Assembly (NCBI GenBank): GCA_018266395.1
Contig: JAFEAM010000001.1
Span: forward strand, 62,001 to 126,000
DNA: 64,000 nt
Direction of reading: 5' to 3'
Source: Bacteroidota bacterium
GTDB taxonomy: Bacteria; Bacteroidota; Bacteroidia; Cytophagales; Cyclobacteriaceae
Position 1 is the stretch's first letter; the number at the start of each line of letters is the position of its first letter. Positions 28,646 through 38,067 of this stretch are shown here, one piece after another. The notes beneath the pieces are model-generated. The model saw only the letters and a list, made by a program, of their open reading frames with translations. It was not told the origin of the DNA and made no database searches. The translations under genes and the position numbers were made by a program.

Positions 28646-29554
28646 TTAGTACTCCCAGAGGTTGTGCTCCTTTTCCATCAGCTTCATCTCCTCCCACTCC
28701 ATCGCCCAAACAGCCTCCATGTGCGACTTATACAGATCGAAAATCTGATCATTATCAGGGTTCTCAATCTTATAAATTGTGCCGTGGAACAATCTTAACA
28801 GGAATGCATCAGCGTAGTTCTTGTTCTCAGCAGTATTGTAACGGTTGAACCAAACAGCCTGCTTCGGGTGATTCCTGAACAGCTTTTCAAGGTCTTTGTA
28901 CTTGAATACCCCTAATGAAACATCTACACCCTTGTCCTCATTGAAAACCACGAGCTCAATTGATTGCATGTCATAATACAAGCGTGAGCGGCGCTTATCA
29001 AAGATGACGTCTTCCATCAACTTCAGCTTATAGATCTGGCTGGGGACATAATAGGTCGCCTTGCCCTCCTGGGTTACCTGCCACTGATCAGCCGACGTTT
29101 CGGGATTCTTCCCTTTGCTGTTATCCATGGCAATGTAATTCTTGCCATTGTAGGTGACTTTGTCGTCCGTATAGAAATCCTTTGTGGGATCCCAGGTAAC
29201 AAAAGTCTGACCTACCTGAGCCTGCATAGCCTCGAAGAACTGCTCTTTGGATTTCTTACGGTTAGTGGCACTTACAGCATCATCCAGCGAATCATAAACA
29301 TAGATATCAGCCAATTCGCCGGACTTCACTGCCTTGATGATGAGATCCGTGATTTCATTGCTTCTCGCAAAGAAACCTTTGTTCTGCTTTTCTCTCAGGT
29401 CAATATCCCTCCACACTCTCACTTTATATAGTTGCTCATACTTCGGAATATTGAGCAAGGAATTGGGATTCACCTGCCCCTCCTCAAGCTGAGCAAAAGC
29501 AACCTGACTAAAAGTCAACAAAGCCAATCCGACCAGGATCTTTCTCATCTTCAT
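28646..29554 (-). CDS. gldN: Type IX secretion protein GldN/PorN
   Basis: GldN is a periplasmic protein that, with GldK, forms the ring attached to the outer membrane in the type IX system. The 302-residue product has a signal peptide (cut after about SQVAFA) and the family features VWRDIDLREKQN near residue 48 and YDSLDDAV near 87. It is the last gene of the gldKLMN operon, 9 bases after gldM. Confidence 0.93.
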   Translation of the reverse strand: MKMRKILVGLALLTFSQVAFAQLEEGQVNPNSLLNIPKYEQLYKVRVWRDIDLREKQNKGFFARSNEITDLIIKAVKSGELADIYVYDSLDDAVSATNRKKSKEQFFEAMQAQVGQTFVTWDPTKDFYTDDKVTYNGKNYIAMDNSKGKNPETSADQWQVTQEGKATYYVPSQIYKLKLMEDVIFDKRRSRLYYDMQSIELVVFNEDKGVDVSLGVFKYKDLEKLFRNHPKQAVWFNRYNTAENKNYADAFLLRLFHGTIYKIENPDNDQIFDLYKSHMEAVWAMEWEEMKLMEKEHNLWEY

Positions 29555-29563
29555 ACTTTAATC

Positions 29564-31135
29564 TTATTGAATCGGAATCGTAATAATGTTCGTTCCGGGC
29601 AATACATCCACTTTTTCGTCCTGGCCCGTATACGTTCTGCGGATCACCGACTTGATATCTACCACAATCCTGTCACCAGGACGCATCTGGGCGCGCCATG
29701 CACTAACGTCTACGAGTTCAGAAGTCACCGTCATCGTACCCACAGACTGGATACCGCGAGCCAACATCACCTCCATGGTACGAATCCTATAAGTGGCATC
29801 TTTGGGTACTTCCTGCTTAAAGTTCTCTTCTGCTTCTGCAGCAATCTTCAATTGCGTAAGACTCGTTCCCTTCACTCCAGTCTTCAGGTCAATTGCCTTC
29901 CCATTATTGTCCTTAGGGGAATAACGAGGCTTGGGAATCGGCTTCACATCAAATGGCTCTGTGCCAATTGTTGCACCTCCATTCATTACCGTTACAAAAA
30001 CCTTGCGGTCAGTAGGGATAATAGTCACTCTGCCGATCTTGTCGCCTTTTTCAATGGTTCCGCCCTTAACCGAAAACGTAGGATTGTAGCTTGCTGCCAA
30101 CGCTGGCACCTCAATATTTACGGTGTTACCACAGTTTTGGTATAGGGTTGGCGCATTACCTGTTGTAATCCTGATTGTAGGCTTAATCACATTATATTCA
30201 ATTACACGCGGCAATTCTTTTCCCTGATTCTTAATCAGCGCGTTAAATGTCTGTTTTCCCTCACCCTGAGCGATGAATTCCACCCTGGCCATCTTGATGC
30301 CGGTCGCGGCATCTGTAGTAACGGTTAATGGCTGGCCGTTACGGAACATCTCAGGAGTAGCGCCGGATGCTGCACCCGCCATGAACATTTGCCCTTCATA
30401 TTTGGCTCCTGCAGCAACCACAGAAGGACCAATCACCATAGGTACCACTTTATCAAACTTAACGTTTACTGCCTCAGCAATCCGGGCCAGGGAGTCCAGT
30501 GCCTGGGCCTCATAGTCCAGAATTTCAGTCTGCATCTGGGTCACACCGGTGATAGCCGGCATGGTAGGTGTTCCTTCAAATGAGAACTCAATGAAGGACT
30601 TCTCTGCGTGTTGTACCTCGCCTTTTTCATTTTTCAATTCCTCAAAATCCTCAGCCTTCTTGTTGAGCTTCGGAAACTTCATTCCGGATATGTCTTCCAG
30701 TTTCTGATGATAGTTCACCAGCTTTCTCTCATATTGAGGAGCAAGAGTGGATTTCTCATCCAGCATCTTTTCTTCCGCAATGTTGGTATTGGAGATCAAC
30801 TCATCACCCAGCATAGGCTTGCCGGCATGGTCCTGGCCCAAAACACCTTTTACACTGTCCAGGTATTTCATTGTCGAACCAGTTAGATCCCGAACCTGCT
30901 GCGCACGCTGAATAGCGTCTTTCACTTTGGCATCCTCGCTCTTTGAACCTTTGATAGCGTTCAGCTTGGTCTCGTTGATGCCGTTGTTCTCCTTGATCAG
31001 ATCCGTGAGAGTAGTATTCAGAATGGCAAATTTTTCGAGTACCGCGCTGCTGACGTTAAGAGCCAAAAGGGCTGTCAGCACGAGATACATCATACCAATC
31101 ATCTTTTGCCTCGGGGTTTCTTTACCGCCTGCCAT
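29564..31135 (-). CDS. gldM: Type IX secretion motor subunit GldM/PorM
   Basis: GldM spans the periplasm and, with GldL, forms the proton-driven rotary motor that powers secretion and gliding. The 523-residue protein has a short cytoplasmic start (AGGKETPRQKMIGMMYLVLT), one membrane helix at about residues 14-34, a long helical region and then beta-rich domains D2-D4. It lies 57 bases after gldL. Confidence 0.95.
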   Translation of the reverse strand: MAGGKETPRQKMIGMMYLVLTALLALNVSSAVLEKFAILNTTLTDLIKENNGINETKLNAIKGSKSEDAKVKDAIQRAQQVRDLTGSTMKYLDSVKGVLGQDHAGKPMLGDELISNTNIAEEKMLDEKSTLAPQYERKLVNYHQKLEDISGMKFPKLNKKAEDFEELKNEKGEVQHAEKSFIEFSFEGTPTMPAITGVTQMQTEILDYEAQALDSLARIAEAVNVKFDKVVPMVIGPSVVAAGAKYEGQMFMAGAASGATPEMFRNGQPLTVTTDAATGIKMARVEFIAQGEGKQTFNALIKNQGKELPRVIEYNVIKPTIRITTGNAPTLYQNCGNTVNIEVPALAASYNPTFSVKGGTIEKGDKIGRVTIIPTDRKVFVTVMNGGATIGTEPFDVKPIPKPRYSPKDNNGKAIDLKTGVKGTSLTQLKIAAEAEENFKQEVPKDATYRIRTMEVMLARGIQSVGTMTVTSELVDVSAWRAQMRPGDRIVVDIKSVIRRTYTGQDEKVDVLPGTNIITIPIQ

Positions 31136-31192
31136 GTTCTTTTAGTTTTAAGCGTTTAAATCAAATTTAACCTTAACCCTTTTAAACTCTAG

Positions 31193-32023
31193 TTATTTTC
31201 CCTGCGATCCCCTCATGGCAGTCAACATGCTGCCATAAATGTTATTGAGGGAAGTGAGATTATCAGTGAGTTTGCCCAACTCGCTGGTGAATTTGCTTGT
31301 GTTGGTTCCAACAGTTGTCAGACCTTGCATGGCACCAGTAAGACTTTCGTAGAACTTGTTCATGTTCTTCACATGGGAATCTGCATCCTTCAATTCCATT
31401 TCATAAATGGTGTTGAGGGCAGAGAGGTTTTTGGTCACCTTTTGCACCTGAGCATGGTATTCGCCGGTGTCTTTGGAGGCCTCTGCCATAGCCGACACAG
31501 CCTTCATGGCACTGCTGTACGACTTGTTCATTTCAGCAAGAGAAGCCGAGGCAGCCTGAACGTTCTTTGCATATTCGTTCGTCGCTACAGCTGCATTTGA
31601 CAGATTGTTCATCTGCGTGGCCGAGTTAGCCAGGTTACTGAGACCTTTCCCCAGGTTATCCAGCAGATTCTGATCAACCTTGGCAGTCTTCAGCATTTCG
31701 TCAATTTTGAGAAGAGGAGACTCACCACCACCAGGACGGTTGCTGATGCGGGTGGCAGTCTGGTTAACCGGACCCTCATAGTCTTCAGAAAGTTCAGGAT
31801 ATACTTTTGACCAATCCGGTTCCTCGTGCTTGGGTTCAAACGCAGAAAGGAAGAAAATGACGGCTTCTGTGCTAAGACCGATCATCAACATTTGGTTTGC
31901 TCCGGGTAAGTGCAGGATTTTGAACAATGCACCTACAATTACAACTGCCGCACCAATACCGTAGACTTTTGGCATGATGGTGACATAGAGCAAATCCATG
32001 AATCCGCCTTTTTTCTTTGCCAT
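31193..32023 (-). CDS. gldL: Type IX secretion motor subunit GldL/PorL
   Basis: GldL forms a pentameric membrane core around GldM helices. The 276-residue protein has two membrane helices in the first 65 residues and a long cytoplasmic coiled region. A membrane-embedded glutamate, Glu53 in GLSTEAVIFF, matches the residue implicated in proton coupling in the family. Gaps of 57 and 65 bases separate it from gldM and gldK. Confidence 0.94.
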   Translation of the reverse strand: MAKKKGGFMDLLYVTIMPKVYGIGAAVVIVGALFKILHLPGANQMLMIGLSTEAVIFFLSAFEPKHEEPDWSKVYPELSEDYEGPVNQTATRISNRPGGGESPLLKIDEMLKTAKVDQNLLDNLGKGLSNLANSATQMNNLSNAAVATNEYAKNVQAASASLAEMNKSYSSAMKAVSAMAEASKDTGEYHAQVQKVTKNLSALNTIYEMELKDADSHVKNMNKFYESLTGAMQGLTTVGTNTSKFTSELGKLTDNLTSLNNIYGSMLTAMRGSQGK

Positions 32024-32088
32024 GGTTATTTAGAGTTTAAGGTTAAGGTTTTATTGATTTTTTAAAGATACTATGAGTTTTCAATTTA

Positions 32089-33189
32089 TTAAAACTCCCG
32101 TCCGGATGACCTTCCAAGGTGTGTCATCGCGCAACGGAATCCTATGTAAGCTCTTGAGGAATCCTTGAATTCATAAGTACGGGTACCTGTTTCCAGATAG
32201 TAGGCGACATCCTTCCAGGAACCGCCACGAACCACTTTCTTGGGCGGAACCTTGGCATCAAACTTCTTGCTATCCGGGTCTGTGCGGGGATCTATATACT
32301 CCGGGTTAAGGTCCCAGACCGTTGGAACTGAGGCAGGGTTGAAGTCATCCAAACACCATTCCGAAACGTTGCCCGAAGTGTCAAACAGGCCATAGTCGTT
32401 GGGAAAATAAGACTGAACGGGGGAGGTATAGGCAAACCCGTCATCAAAGAAGTTTCCACGGCCAGGTTTGAAGTTGGCCAGCATACACCCTTTGGAATTC
32501 CGGATATAAGGGTTACCCCAGGGATACTTCGCCATGTCACGACCTCCACGGGCGGCATATTCCCACTCAGCTTCTGAGGGAAGGCGAAACTCAGGCATCG
32601 GAAACTCACCCACGGTCTTGCGGAAATCGTTCAGGTAGGCGGTCCTCCACTTTCCAAAGAAAACAGATGCATCCCAATTAATACCCACCACAGGATATTC
32701 GTCATAGCCCGGATGCCAGTAGTAGTAATCCTGGATGGGGTCTCCCATATGATGTGCAAAATCGCGAACCCACACGGTAGTGTCCGGATAGTACCTGTCA
32801 CGGAAATCCTGTGCGCTGACGGTCGTAAAGCCTTCAATCGTTCCGTTATCTACAAGGAAGAAGTTGGTGAACTGACGATACTCGTTGTTGGTGATCTCCG
32901 TATCGTCCATGAAGAAGGGTCCAATGGTCACCTGCTTGTTGAAGTTGATTTGGGTGGACGCGGGGTCTTCATCAGCCTGGCCCATATGAAACGTACCTGC
33001 CGGGACGGGTACCATGCCATAGGGAATTGTCATTACCCAGCCTTCGCGGTTGGGGACACCTACCAATTCCCCCTGGTCCCCTGCTCCCTTTTTCCCCCCA
33101 AGCCCAAGCAAGCCGCAGCCCGCAACGGATATGGAAAGAGCAATCAAAGCCGCATAGCCTAGACCTTTCGTACTCACCTTTTGATTCAT
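32089..33189 (-). CDS. gldK: Type IX secretion lipoprotein GldK/PorK
   Basis: GldK is an outer-membrane lipoprotein that forms the periplasmic ring with GldN. The 366-residue protein has a lipobox SVAGC near residue 24 and then an FGE-sulfatase-like domain (VPAGTFHMGQADEDP, LPSEAEWEYAARGG, VVRGGSWKDVAYYL) typical of GldK and not expected to be catalytic. It is the first gld gene, with its own promoter-like sequence and a 5' hairpin. Confidence 0.94.
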   Translation of the reverse strand: MNQKVSTKGLGYAALIALSISVAGCGLLGLGGKKGAGDQGELVGVPNREGWVMTIPYGMVPVPAGTFHMGQADEDPASTQINFNKQVTIGPFFMDDTEITNNEYRQFTNFFLVDNGTIEGFTTVSAQDFRDRYYPDTTVWVRDFAHHMGDPIQDYYYWHPGYDEYPVVGINWDASVFFGKWRTAYLNDFRKTVGEFPMPEFRLPSEAEWEYAARGGRDMAKYPWGNPYIRNSKGCMLANFKPGRGNFFDDGFAYTSPVQSYFPNDYGLFDTSGNVSEWCLDDFNPASVPTVWDLNPEYIDPRTDPDSKKFDAKVPPKKVVRGGSWKDVAYYLETGTRTYEFKDSSRAYIGFRCAMTHLGRSSGREF

Positions 33190-33209
33190 ATTCGAGCTTT
33201 TAATAACAA

Positions 33210-33241
33210 AGTCTCACCGTTCAATTTTGAACGAAGAGACT
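33210..33241 (-). other. Hairpin at the start of the predicted gldK transcript
   Basis: The outer stem AGTCTC/GAGACT and inner stem CGTTCAA/TTGAACG are separated by a two-by-two internal loop and closed by a two-base turn. It lies 20 bases upstream of the gldK start codon. Given the promoter at 33243-33273, the mRNA would begin at or near this hairpin. It could also act as a terminator for porP, though the T-run (GAGACTTTGTTATT) is poor. Confidence 0.55.
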
Positions 33242-33242
33242 A

Positions 33243-33273
33243 TAAATTTATTTCATTGCTGCCTAATGCCAAA
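33243..33273 (-). promoter_or_regulatory. Bacteroidota-type promoter for gldKLMN
   Basis: On the minus strand, TTTG (33273-33270) is followed by exactly 19 bases and then TAAATTTA (33250-33243), which matches TAnnTTTG at all but the last position. Transcription would start about 6 bases later, near 33237, giving a leader of roughly 50 bases before gldK. Confidence 0.55.
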
Positions 33274-33325
33274 AATAGAGTTCCCAAATTCAGTAAAATC
33301 TTGAAAAAACCCAAAAATGTTTTGT

Positions 33326-34267
33326 TTAGTACCTGAAACGGGGGGTTCTGATAATCTTTTTGCCGCTCAAATTGACCGGCAAGGCATATGACAACATGAT
33401 TTCATGGGAAGTAGGCTGCTTGGCCTGCTGATCCTTGATTATATAGTCCAGGGAATAGCCAAATTTCAGTGACTTATCCTTCAACAAACTGTATCCAAGC
33501 ATCAAAATAAGGGCTTCCGATTGTCGAAATGAGAGTCCACCCCAGAGCAATTCCTTGAAATAGGCAAGCCCTCCAACATCAAAGGAGGTTTTGGAAAAGT
33601 CGGACTCCACCATGGTGAAGAACTGGAGTTGGACATCAAAATCCAGATCATAATAATAGCCCCCGGTAACATAAAGGTGCCTCTTTAACTGATTGTTCTG
33701 GGTCAGGCCAAAATCAAAACTGGGCTGCAGCAGGTGGCTTATCCCTGCACCCACATAGTACTTCTCCTTGCGGTAAAGCACCCCTGCGCCAATGTCAGGC
33801 CTGAACTGAGATTCCCGGCCGCCGGCTGCCAACAGCGGATCATTGGGGTCAGTCGCGCGGTACAGACTAAAATCAACTTGTTGGGAATACATGCCGCCCC
33901 GTATACCAAAACTCAGTTTGCCGCCCCTGATGTTGAGGTGATAAGCATAGGATAATGTCAGCTCCTGGTTGTTAACCGGACCAAGTTTATCATTCATGTA
34001 ATAAGCGCCTACCCCTCCTCTAAGGCTGGGCACCGGCATATGGCCACTGAGCATCCAGGTTTGCGGTGCTCCTCCGTCACCGTAAGTGGGAGAATAACCA
34101 AGCCATTGCGCGCGATACAAACCTGTGAGCTTGATTGTGCCATCGGTACCGGCAACCGCAGGGTTGTAATAAAAGTTGTTGAACATGTACTGGGTGAACT
34201 GAGGGTCCTGTTGTGCAAAACTCCTCGTCGCGATGAACATCAAACCCAATACAGCCAGTCTTCTCAT
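33326..34267 (-). CDS. PorP/SprF family type IX secretion outer-membrane protein
   Basis: These proteins are outer-membrane beta-barrels; PorP interacts with the GldK/PorK ring, and SprF anchors the adhesin SprB. The 313-residue product has a signal peptide (ending near RSFAQ) and the hallmark opening QDPQFTQYMFNNFYYNPAVAG, after which alternating strands run to a C-terminus of aromatic character. It lies directly upstream of gldK on the same strand, the usual position of PorP. Confidence 0.9.
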   Translation of the reverse strand: MRRLAVLGLMFIATRSFAQQDPQFTQYMFNNFYYNPAVAGTDGTIKLTGLYRAQWLGYSPTYGDGGAPQTWMLSGHMPVPSLRGGVGAYYMNDKLGPVNNQELTLSYAYHLNIRGGKLSFGIRGGMYSQQVDFSLYRATDPNDPLLAAGGRESQFRPDIGAGVLYRKEKYYVGAGISHLLQPSFDFGLTQNNQLKRHLYVTGGYYYDLDFDVQLQFFTMVESDFSKTSFDVGGLAYFKELLWGGLSFRQSEALILMLGYSLLKDKSLKFGYSLDYIIKDQQAKQPTSHEIMLSYALPVNLSGKKIIRTPRFRY

Positions 34268-34280
34268 GACGTATGAATTT

Positions 34281-34311
34281 CAAAGATAATCCTGCAACAT
34301 ACTGGGTCCAA
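34281..34311 (-). promoter_or_regulatory. Bacteroidota-type promoter for porP/sprF
   Basis: On the minus strand TTGG (34311-34308), 19 bases, then TATCTTTG (34288-34281) gives an exact -7 element and three of four -33 bases. The predicted start lies about 8 bases before the ATG, a very short leader. Confidence 0.6.
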
Positions 34312-34368
34312 CTGGCAGCAACGATAAGTTGCCTGAAGGCCCCAATGTAACGAAGAATGCTCCTCGAC

Positions 34369-35148
34369 TTATTTGGAAAAGTTGGCCTTTTTGATGTAGA
34401 GCTCAATCGCTCCCGTCATTGACGGGGCATTTGGCAGCGGAGCCTCGATATCCAGAAACAAACCGGCATCCCTTACAGCCTGCGCAGTAGCAGGGCCAAA
34501 TGCAGCGATCCTGGTATTGTTCTGCTTGAAATCCGGGAAGTTGGTATAGAGAGAATGAATTCCGGAAGGACTAAAGAACGCAAGTATGTCATAATAGACA
34601 TCCTTGAGGTCAGATAGATCTGCTGCCACGGTATGGTGGGTAATGGCTTCCGTGAATTGAAAATCGTTCTCACGAAGGAAATTAGGGATATCGTTCTTCC
34701 TGATGTCGGAGCACGGGAACAGGAATTTTTCGTTTTTGTGCTTCTTGATGATCTCCAGCAAATCACGCGTATCCTTGAGTCCGGTGAATATTTTTCTCTT
34801 CCGGATGACGATATACTTTTGAAGATAGTTGGAGGTCTGCTCCGAAATGCAGAAATATTTCATATCGGGAGGCATCTCAATCTTCAACTCCCGGCAAAGG
34901 GTGAAAAAGTGATCGACCGCATTCCTGCTCGTGAAGATCACCGCTGAATAATTCAGGATTTCGATTTTCTGTTTCCTGAATTCCTTGACTGGGACGGCTT
35001 CCACCTGTATGAAAGGTCTGAAATCTACTTTCACACCATATTTCTCAACTATCTTAAAGTAAGGTGAAGCCGGATCGGTGGGCGCTTCCTGTGTGACAAG
35101 AATGCTTTTTACTTTCCGCATCCTGTCAATAACAACCAGATCTGCCAT
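34369..35148 (-). CDS. Uroporphyrinogen-III synthase-like protein (HemD)
   Basis: HemD closes hydroxymethylbilane to uroporphyrinogen III in heme synthesis. HemD sequences diverge strongly; here the 259-residue length, the two-domain alternating pattern, and the segments VIFTSRNAVDHFF (residues about 69-81), ILAFFSPSGIHSL near 188 and RIAAFGPATAQAVRDAGL near 212 support the family. A hemW gene is about 1.2 kb away on the other strand. The following DUF4271 gene is 25 bases upstream in the same transcript. Confidence 0.82.
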   Translation of the reverse strand: MADLVVIDRMRKVKSILVTQEAPTDPASPYFKIVEKYGVKVDFRPFIQVEAVPVKEFRKQKIEILNYSAVIFTSRNAVDHFFTLCRELKIEMPPDMKYFCISEQTSNYLQKYIVIRKRKIFTGLKDTRDLLEIIKKHKNEKFLFPCSDIRKNDIPNFLRENDFQFTEAITHHTVAADLSDLKDVYYDILAFFSPSGIHSLYTNFPDFKQNNTRIAAFGPATAQAVRDAGLFLDIEAPLPNAPSMTGAIELYIKKANFSK

Positions 35149-35173
35149 ATCTGCGCAACGTCTCGTTCAGGAG

Positions 35174-36268
35174 TTAAAAGAATATCTTGATGATGATGAC
35201 CAACGGAATAATTTCCGAAGCACAAAGGTAGGAAAATAAATGAAACAAGGAGAAGGGCGCCCTCGGCAGAAGTTTTATCAACGCCATCACCGACCCAATG
35301 CCCAGCATGGTGAGGGCTAGCAGTATCATATTCCGGTAAAACACTGTCTCCTGTCCACGAAAAATGAAATAGATCAGGCTAAGCACTGTTGTGAGAACTG
35401 CAGTGAACAGAACAAATCGCAGAAAGTTGAAAAACTGGAAACTTACAGACTCCCGGAAACTGAACAGCGCTGAAAAAATGGACACCACTACGAGCTTTGC
35501 TGCCAGAAGGACCAGAACCCACAGTGATAATTTCACCCAAACTTCAAAAGCGCGGGCCATGGAGTCTATATGGAACAGTTTTCCGACCGAAAAATATGTT
35601 CCCGAAAAATAAAAGACGTTGGTCAGAAGAAAGCCGGTAAGCAAAGCACAGAATAAATAGAAGAGAAGATTCACACTCGACGTAATGCGTGAAACGAGCA
35701 GATTCTCATTTCGTTCCTGCACAGAAAAGATCTTCGTAAAAGAGAAGTAATCCAGTGTCAGTTGCGGGTTCGACCGGAACAGCATGAGGATGAACACGAG
35801 CAGAATCCCCGACACAAGAATGCTGAAGTCACGGAAAAAAGTTGCGCCCCTCACTAGGCGGTCCGGCATCAGTTCAGGAATTTCATATGGCGTTACAATT
35901 TGAGTCTTCAGATTCTCCAGCGACGTATTCCCGTGAACGGCAATGAAGAGATTGGGTGAATACAAATCTGAAAGACTGTCGAGGTTCAGGACAAGCGTTT
36001 TTCCGCTTGCAACCACCCGACCATTGATGAAAAGACTCCATGGACGATTTGAATCTATGAGCAACTGCTGCCCCCTGTAAGATTCGGCAGCAATTGAAAA
36101 ATATACTGTCCTGACGCTTTCCGCCTGATTACCTGACACGGGCTGATAATGCCCTCCTTCGTACGTTAACCACAACGATTTGCAGTCCTTGATGACATGA
36201 CCACCCAGTACGGATGAACATATGGGCATCAGAAAGAGCAAAACCAAAATCCGGCTCATCATCCCCAA
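35174..36268 (-). CDS. DUF4271 integral membrane protein
   Basis: This 364-residue protein has a signal-like N-terminus, an extracytoplasmic domain of about 120 residues, and then about seven membrane helices from residue 150 on. The layout and its coupling with the HemD gene 25 bases downstream match the DUF4271 family, which is common beside hemD in Bacteroidota. Its function is unknown. Internal ATG codons at residues 3 and 4 are alternative starts. Confidence 0.75.
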   Translation of the reverse strand: MGMMSRILVLLFLMPICSSVLGGHVIKDCKSLWLTYEGGHYQPVSGNQAESVRTVYFSIAAESYRGQQLLIDSNRPWSLFINGRVVASGKTLVLNLDSLSDLYSPNLFIAVHGNTSLENLKTQIVTPYEIPELMPDRLVRGATFFRDFSILVSGILLVFILMLFRSNPQLTLDYFSFTKIFSVQERNENLLVSRITSSVNLLFYLFCALLTGFLLTNVFYFSGTYFSVGKLFHIDSMARAFEVWVKLSLWVLVLLAAKLVVVSIFSALFSFRESVSFQFFNFLRFVLFTAVLTTVLSLIYFIFRGQETVFYRNMILLALTMLGIGSVMALIKLLPRAPFSLFHLFSYLCASEIIPLVIIIKIFF

Positions 36269-36325
36269 AATTATTTCAACTGGAAACGATTACCGAATAA
36301 GTGTGCAATTTTGCTCACAATTTTC

Positions 36326-37471
36326 ATGGCTGGGCTTTACTTACACATTCCTTTCTGCAAGCAGGCCTGCTATTACTGTGACTTTCACTTTTCAACGGAC
36401 AGCAAGTATCGGATTGATCTGTTGAAAGCGATGGAGAAGGAACTTAGTCTGCAAAAAGACTATCTCCGGGGCCAGGTGATGGGAACTGTCTATTTAGGCG
36501 GCGGAACACCATCCTTACTGACGTTCCAGGAGCTGAAGCACTTACTTGCCGCCATTCATGAAAACTTTACCATAACCGCAGGTGCTGAGATCACGCTGGA
36601 GGCAAATCCGGACGATCTTCAACCTTGGAAACTGGAGGAGTTGAAGAGCCTTGGAATCAACCGCCTCAGCATCGGCATCCAGACTTTTGATGATCGACTA
36701 CTCGAGTTCCTTCACCGCGCCCATAAGGGAGATGAAGCAGTGCAGTCTGTTCTCGACGCAAGGCGCTCAGGTTTTGATAACATCAGCATTGATCTTATTT
36801 ACGGGATACCGGGACTTACCAATGAGTATTGGAAGGAGACAATCAGAAAAGCTCTGGCGCTTTCTCCAGAACATATTTCAGCCTATGCCCTCACTATTGA
36901 AGAGAGAACTGTATTCGGTCATCAGCTCAAAAAAGGAAAATTTCCCATGGCCGATGAGGAAATCGTTGCGCAGCAGTTTGAAATTCTCATGGATGAGATG
37001 GACACCGCTGGTTACCAGCATTACGAGATTTCGAATTTCTGCAAGCCAGGTCGGATGGCTGTGCACAACAGCAACTACTGGAAGCGTGAGCATTACCTCG
37101 GCATAGGTCCAAGCGCCCATTCGTACCGCGGTGACAGCCGGCAATTCAATGTGAAGAACAATGCCATCTACATCCGGTCAATAGATCAGGGAGCCCTGCC
37201 ATTTGAAAAGGAAATTTTGAGCCGTGAGGATCAGATTAATGACTATATACTCACCTCACTCCGAACGTCGTGGGGCCTGAATGCCCTGACCCTCCTCGAA
37301 GAATGGAATGACGATCTTTGGACACGCTCATCGGCTCAATTGCACGGTTTGATTGACGCAGGCATGATCGAGTTTGCCGATCCAATTCTCCGGCTTACAC
37401 GGAAAGGCAAACTGCTGGCAGATAAGATTGCGGAGGACCTTATGGTAGTCGCGGACCGCCAAACGAACTAG
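36326..37471 (+). CDS. hemW: Radical SAM heme chaperone HemW
   Basis: HemW is the radical SAM protein formerly annotated as oxygen-independent coproporphyrinogen oxidase; it is thought to deliver heme. I start it at the ATG at 36326 (MAGLYLHIPFC), giving 381 residues. The cluster motif CKQACYYCDF has the Cys-x3-Cys-x2-Cys pattern, followed by YLGGGTPSLL and RLSIGIQTFDD. The C-terminal HemW domain is present. Confidence 0.9.
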   Translation: MAGLYLHIPFCKQACYYCDFHFSTDSKYRIDLLKAMEKELSLQKDYLRGQVMGTVYLGGGTPSLLTFQELKHLLAAIHENFTITAGAEITLEANPDDLQPWKLEELKSLGINRLSIGIQTFDDRLLEFLHRAHKGDEAVQSVLDARRSGFDNISIDLIYGIPGLTNEYWKETIRKALALSPEHISAYALTIEERTVFGHQLKKGKFPMADEEIVAQQFEILMDEMDTAGYQHYEISNFCKPGRMAVHNSNYWKREHYLGIGPSAHSYRGDSRQFNVKNNAIYIRSIDQGALPFEKEILSREDQINDYILTSLRTSWGLNALTLLEEWNDDLWTRSSAQLHGLIDAGMIEFADPILRLTRKGKLLADKIAEDLMVVADRQTN

Positions 37472-37552
37472 GCCTACGGGTGCTTTTTGAGCTGCAAAGT
37501 GACAGTCTTTGCGGGTTGCTCTGTTTGTGGCTATTTTTCGCCTCTCGTCAAT

Positions 37553-37918
37553 ATGACATCAGAAGAAAAACAAGTCTACCTCCTTCTGAAGGCAGTCATC
37601 TTTTTCTATCATGGCCTTGACCAGGAAGAAAAAGAAGACCTCGAGGCTGCTGCAAGGAGAATGGATGCCGCAGAAGAATTGAAGTGGGCACTGGAGTTCA
37701 TTGAGAAAGACTACATCACTTCATTTGAAAGAGCCCGCGCCTTTCTTAACGAGATCATTGGCGACTACCCCAAAGACAAACGAGTGGATCTTATCAATAT
37801 GGTGTGGGAATCCAACAACCTTAAAGGCTACGTAACCGAAATGGAAGCCACGGCCATGCTCAGGCTTGCCCGCGACTGGAATGTGGAGAAAGAGTTCGTG
37901 GAGCTGGTTTTAAAATGA
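37553..37918 (+). CDS. Small all-helical protein, possibly TerB-like
   Basis: From the ATG at 37553 the product has 121 residues and no signal or membrane helix. It is acidic and wholly helical, with a repeated pattern of short helices and acidic turns (for example HGLDQEEKEDLEAAARRM). That resembles the TerB fold, but I cannot see the metal-binding residues of TerB with confidence. It lies 81 bases after hemW. The 149-base gap after it (37919-38067) contains no gene or clear signal that I can see. Confidence 0.5.
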   Translation: MTSEEKQVYLLLKAVIFFYHGLDQEEKEDLEAAARRMDAAEELKWALEFIEKDYITSFERARAFLNEIIGDYPKDKRVDLINMVWESNNLKGYVTEMEATAMLRLARDWNVEKEFVELVLK

Positions 37919-38067
37919 CTTCTGTTCCCTTGCGATATCCTAAGTAAGTATCGGTCTCGTCAAGAGGCGATTCAATTGTGTACCCAGGCCTGCATCTGCC
38001 TGTGAGTCCTCCAGGGTTGGCACCACCTAAATTACCAATCGCCAAGTCAACAAATCAACTAATGGCT

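Noticed and set aside
29432-30145. Long open frame (237 codons) on the plus strand opposite gldN and gldM.
   Set aside because: It lies antisense to two well supported genes, has no domain or plausible protein composition, and is a shadow of their codon usage.
31169-32050. Short inverted pair AACCTTAACC and GGTTAAGGTT flanking gldL.
   Set aside because: Ten-base matches are easily produced by chance in AT-rich gaps, and the two sites are nearly 900 bases apart; no mechanism is evident.
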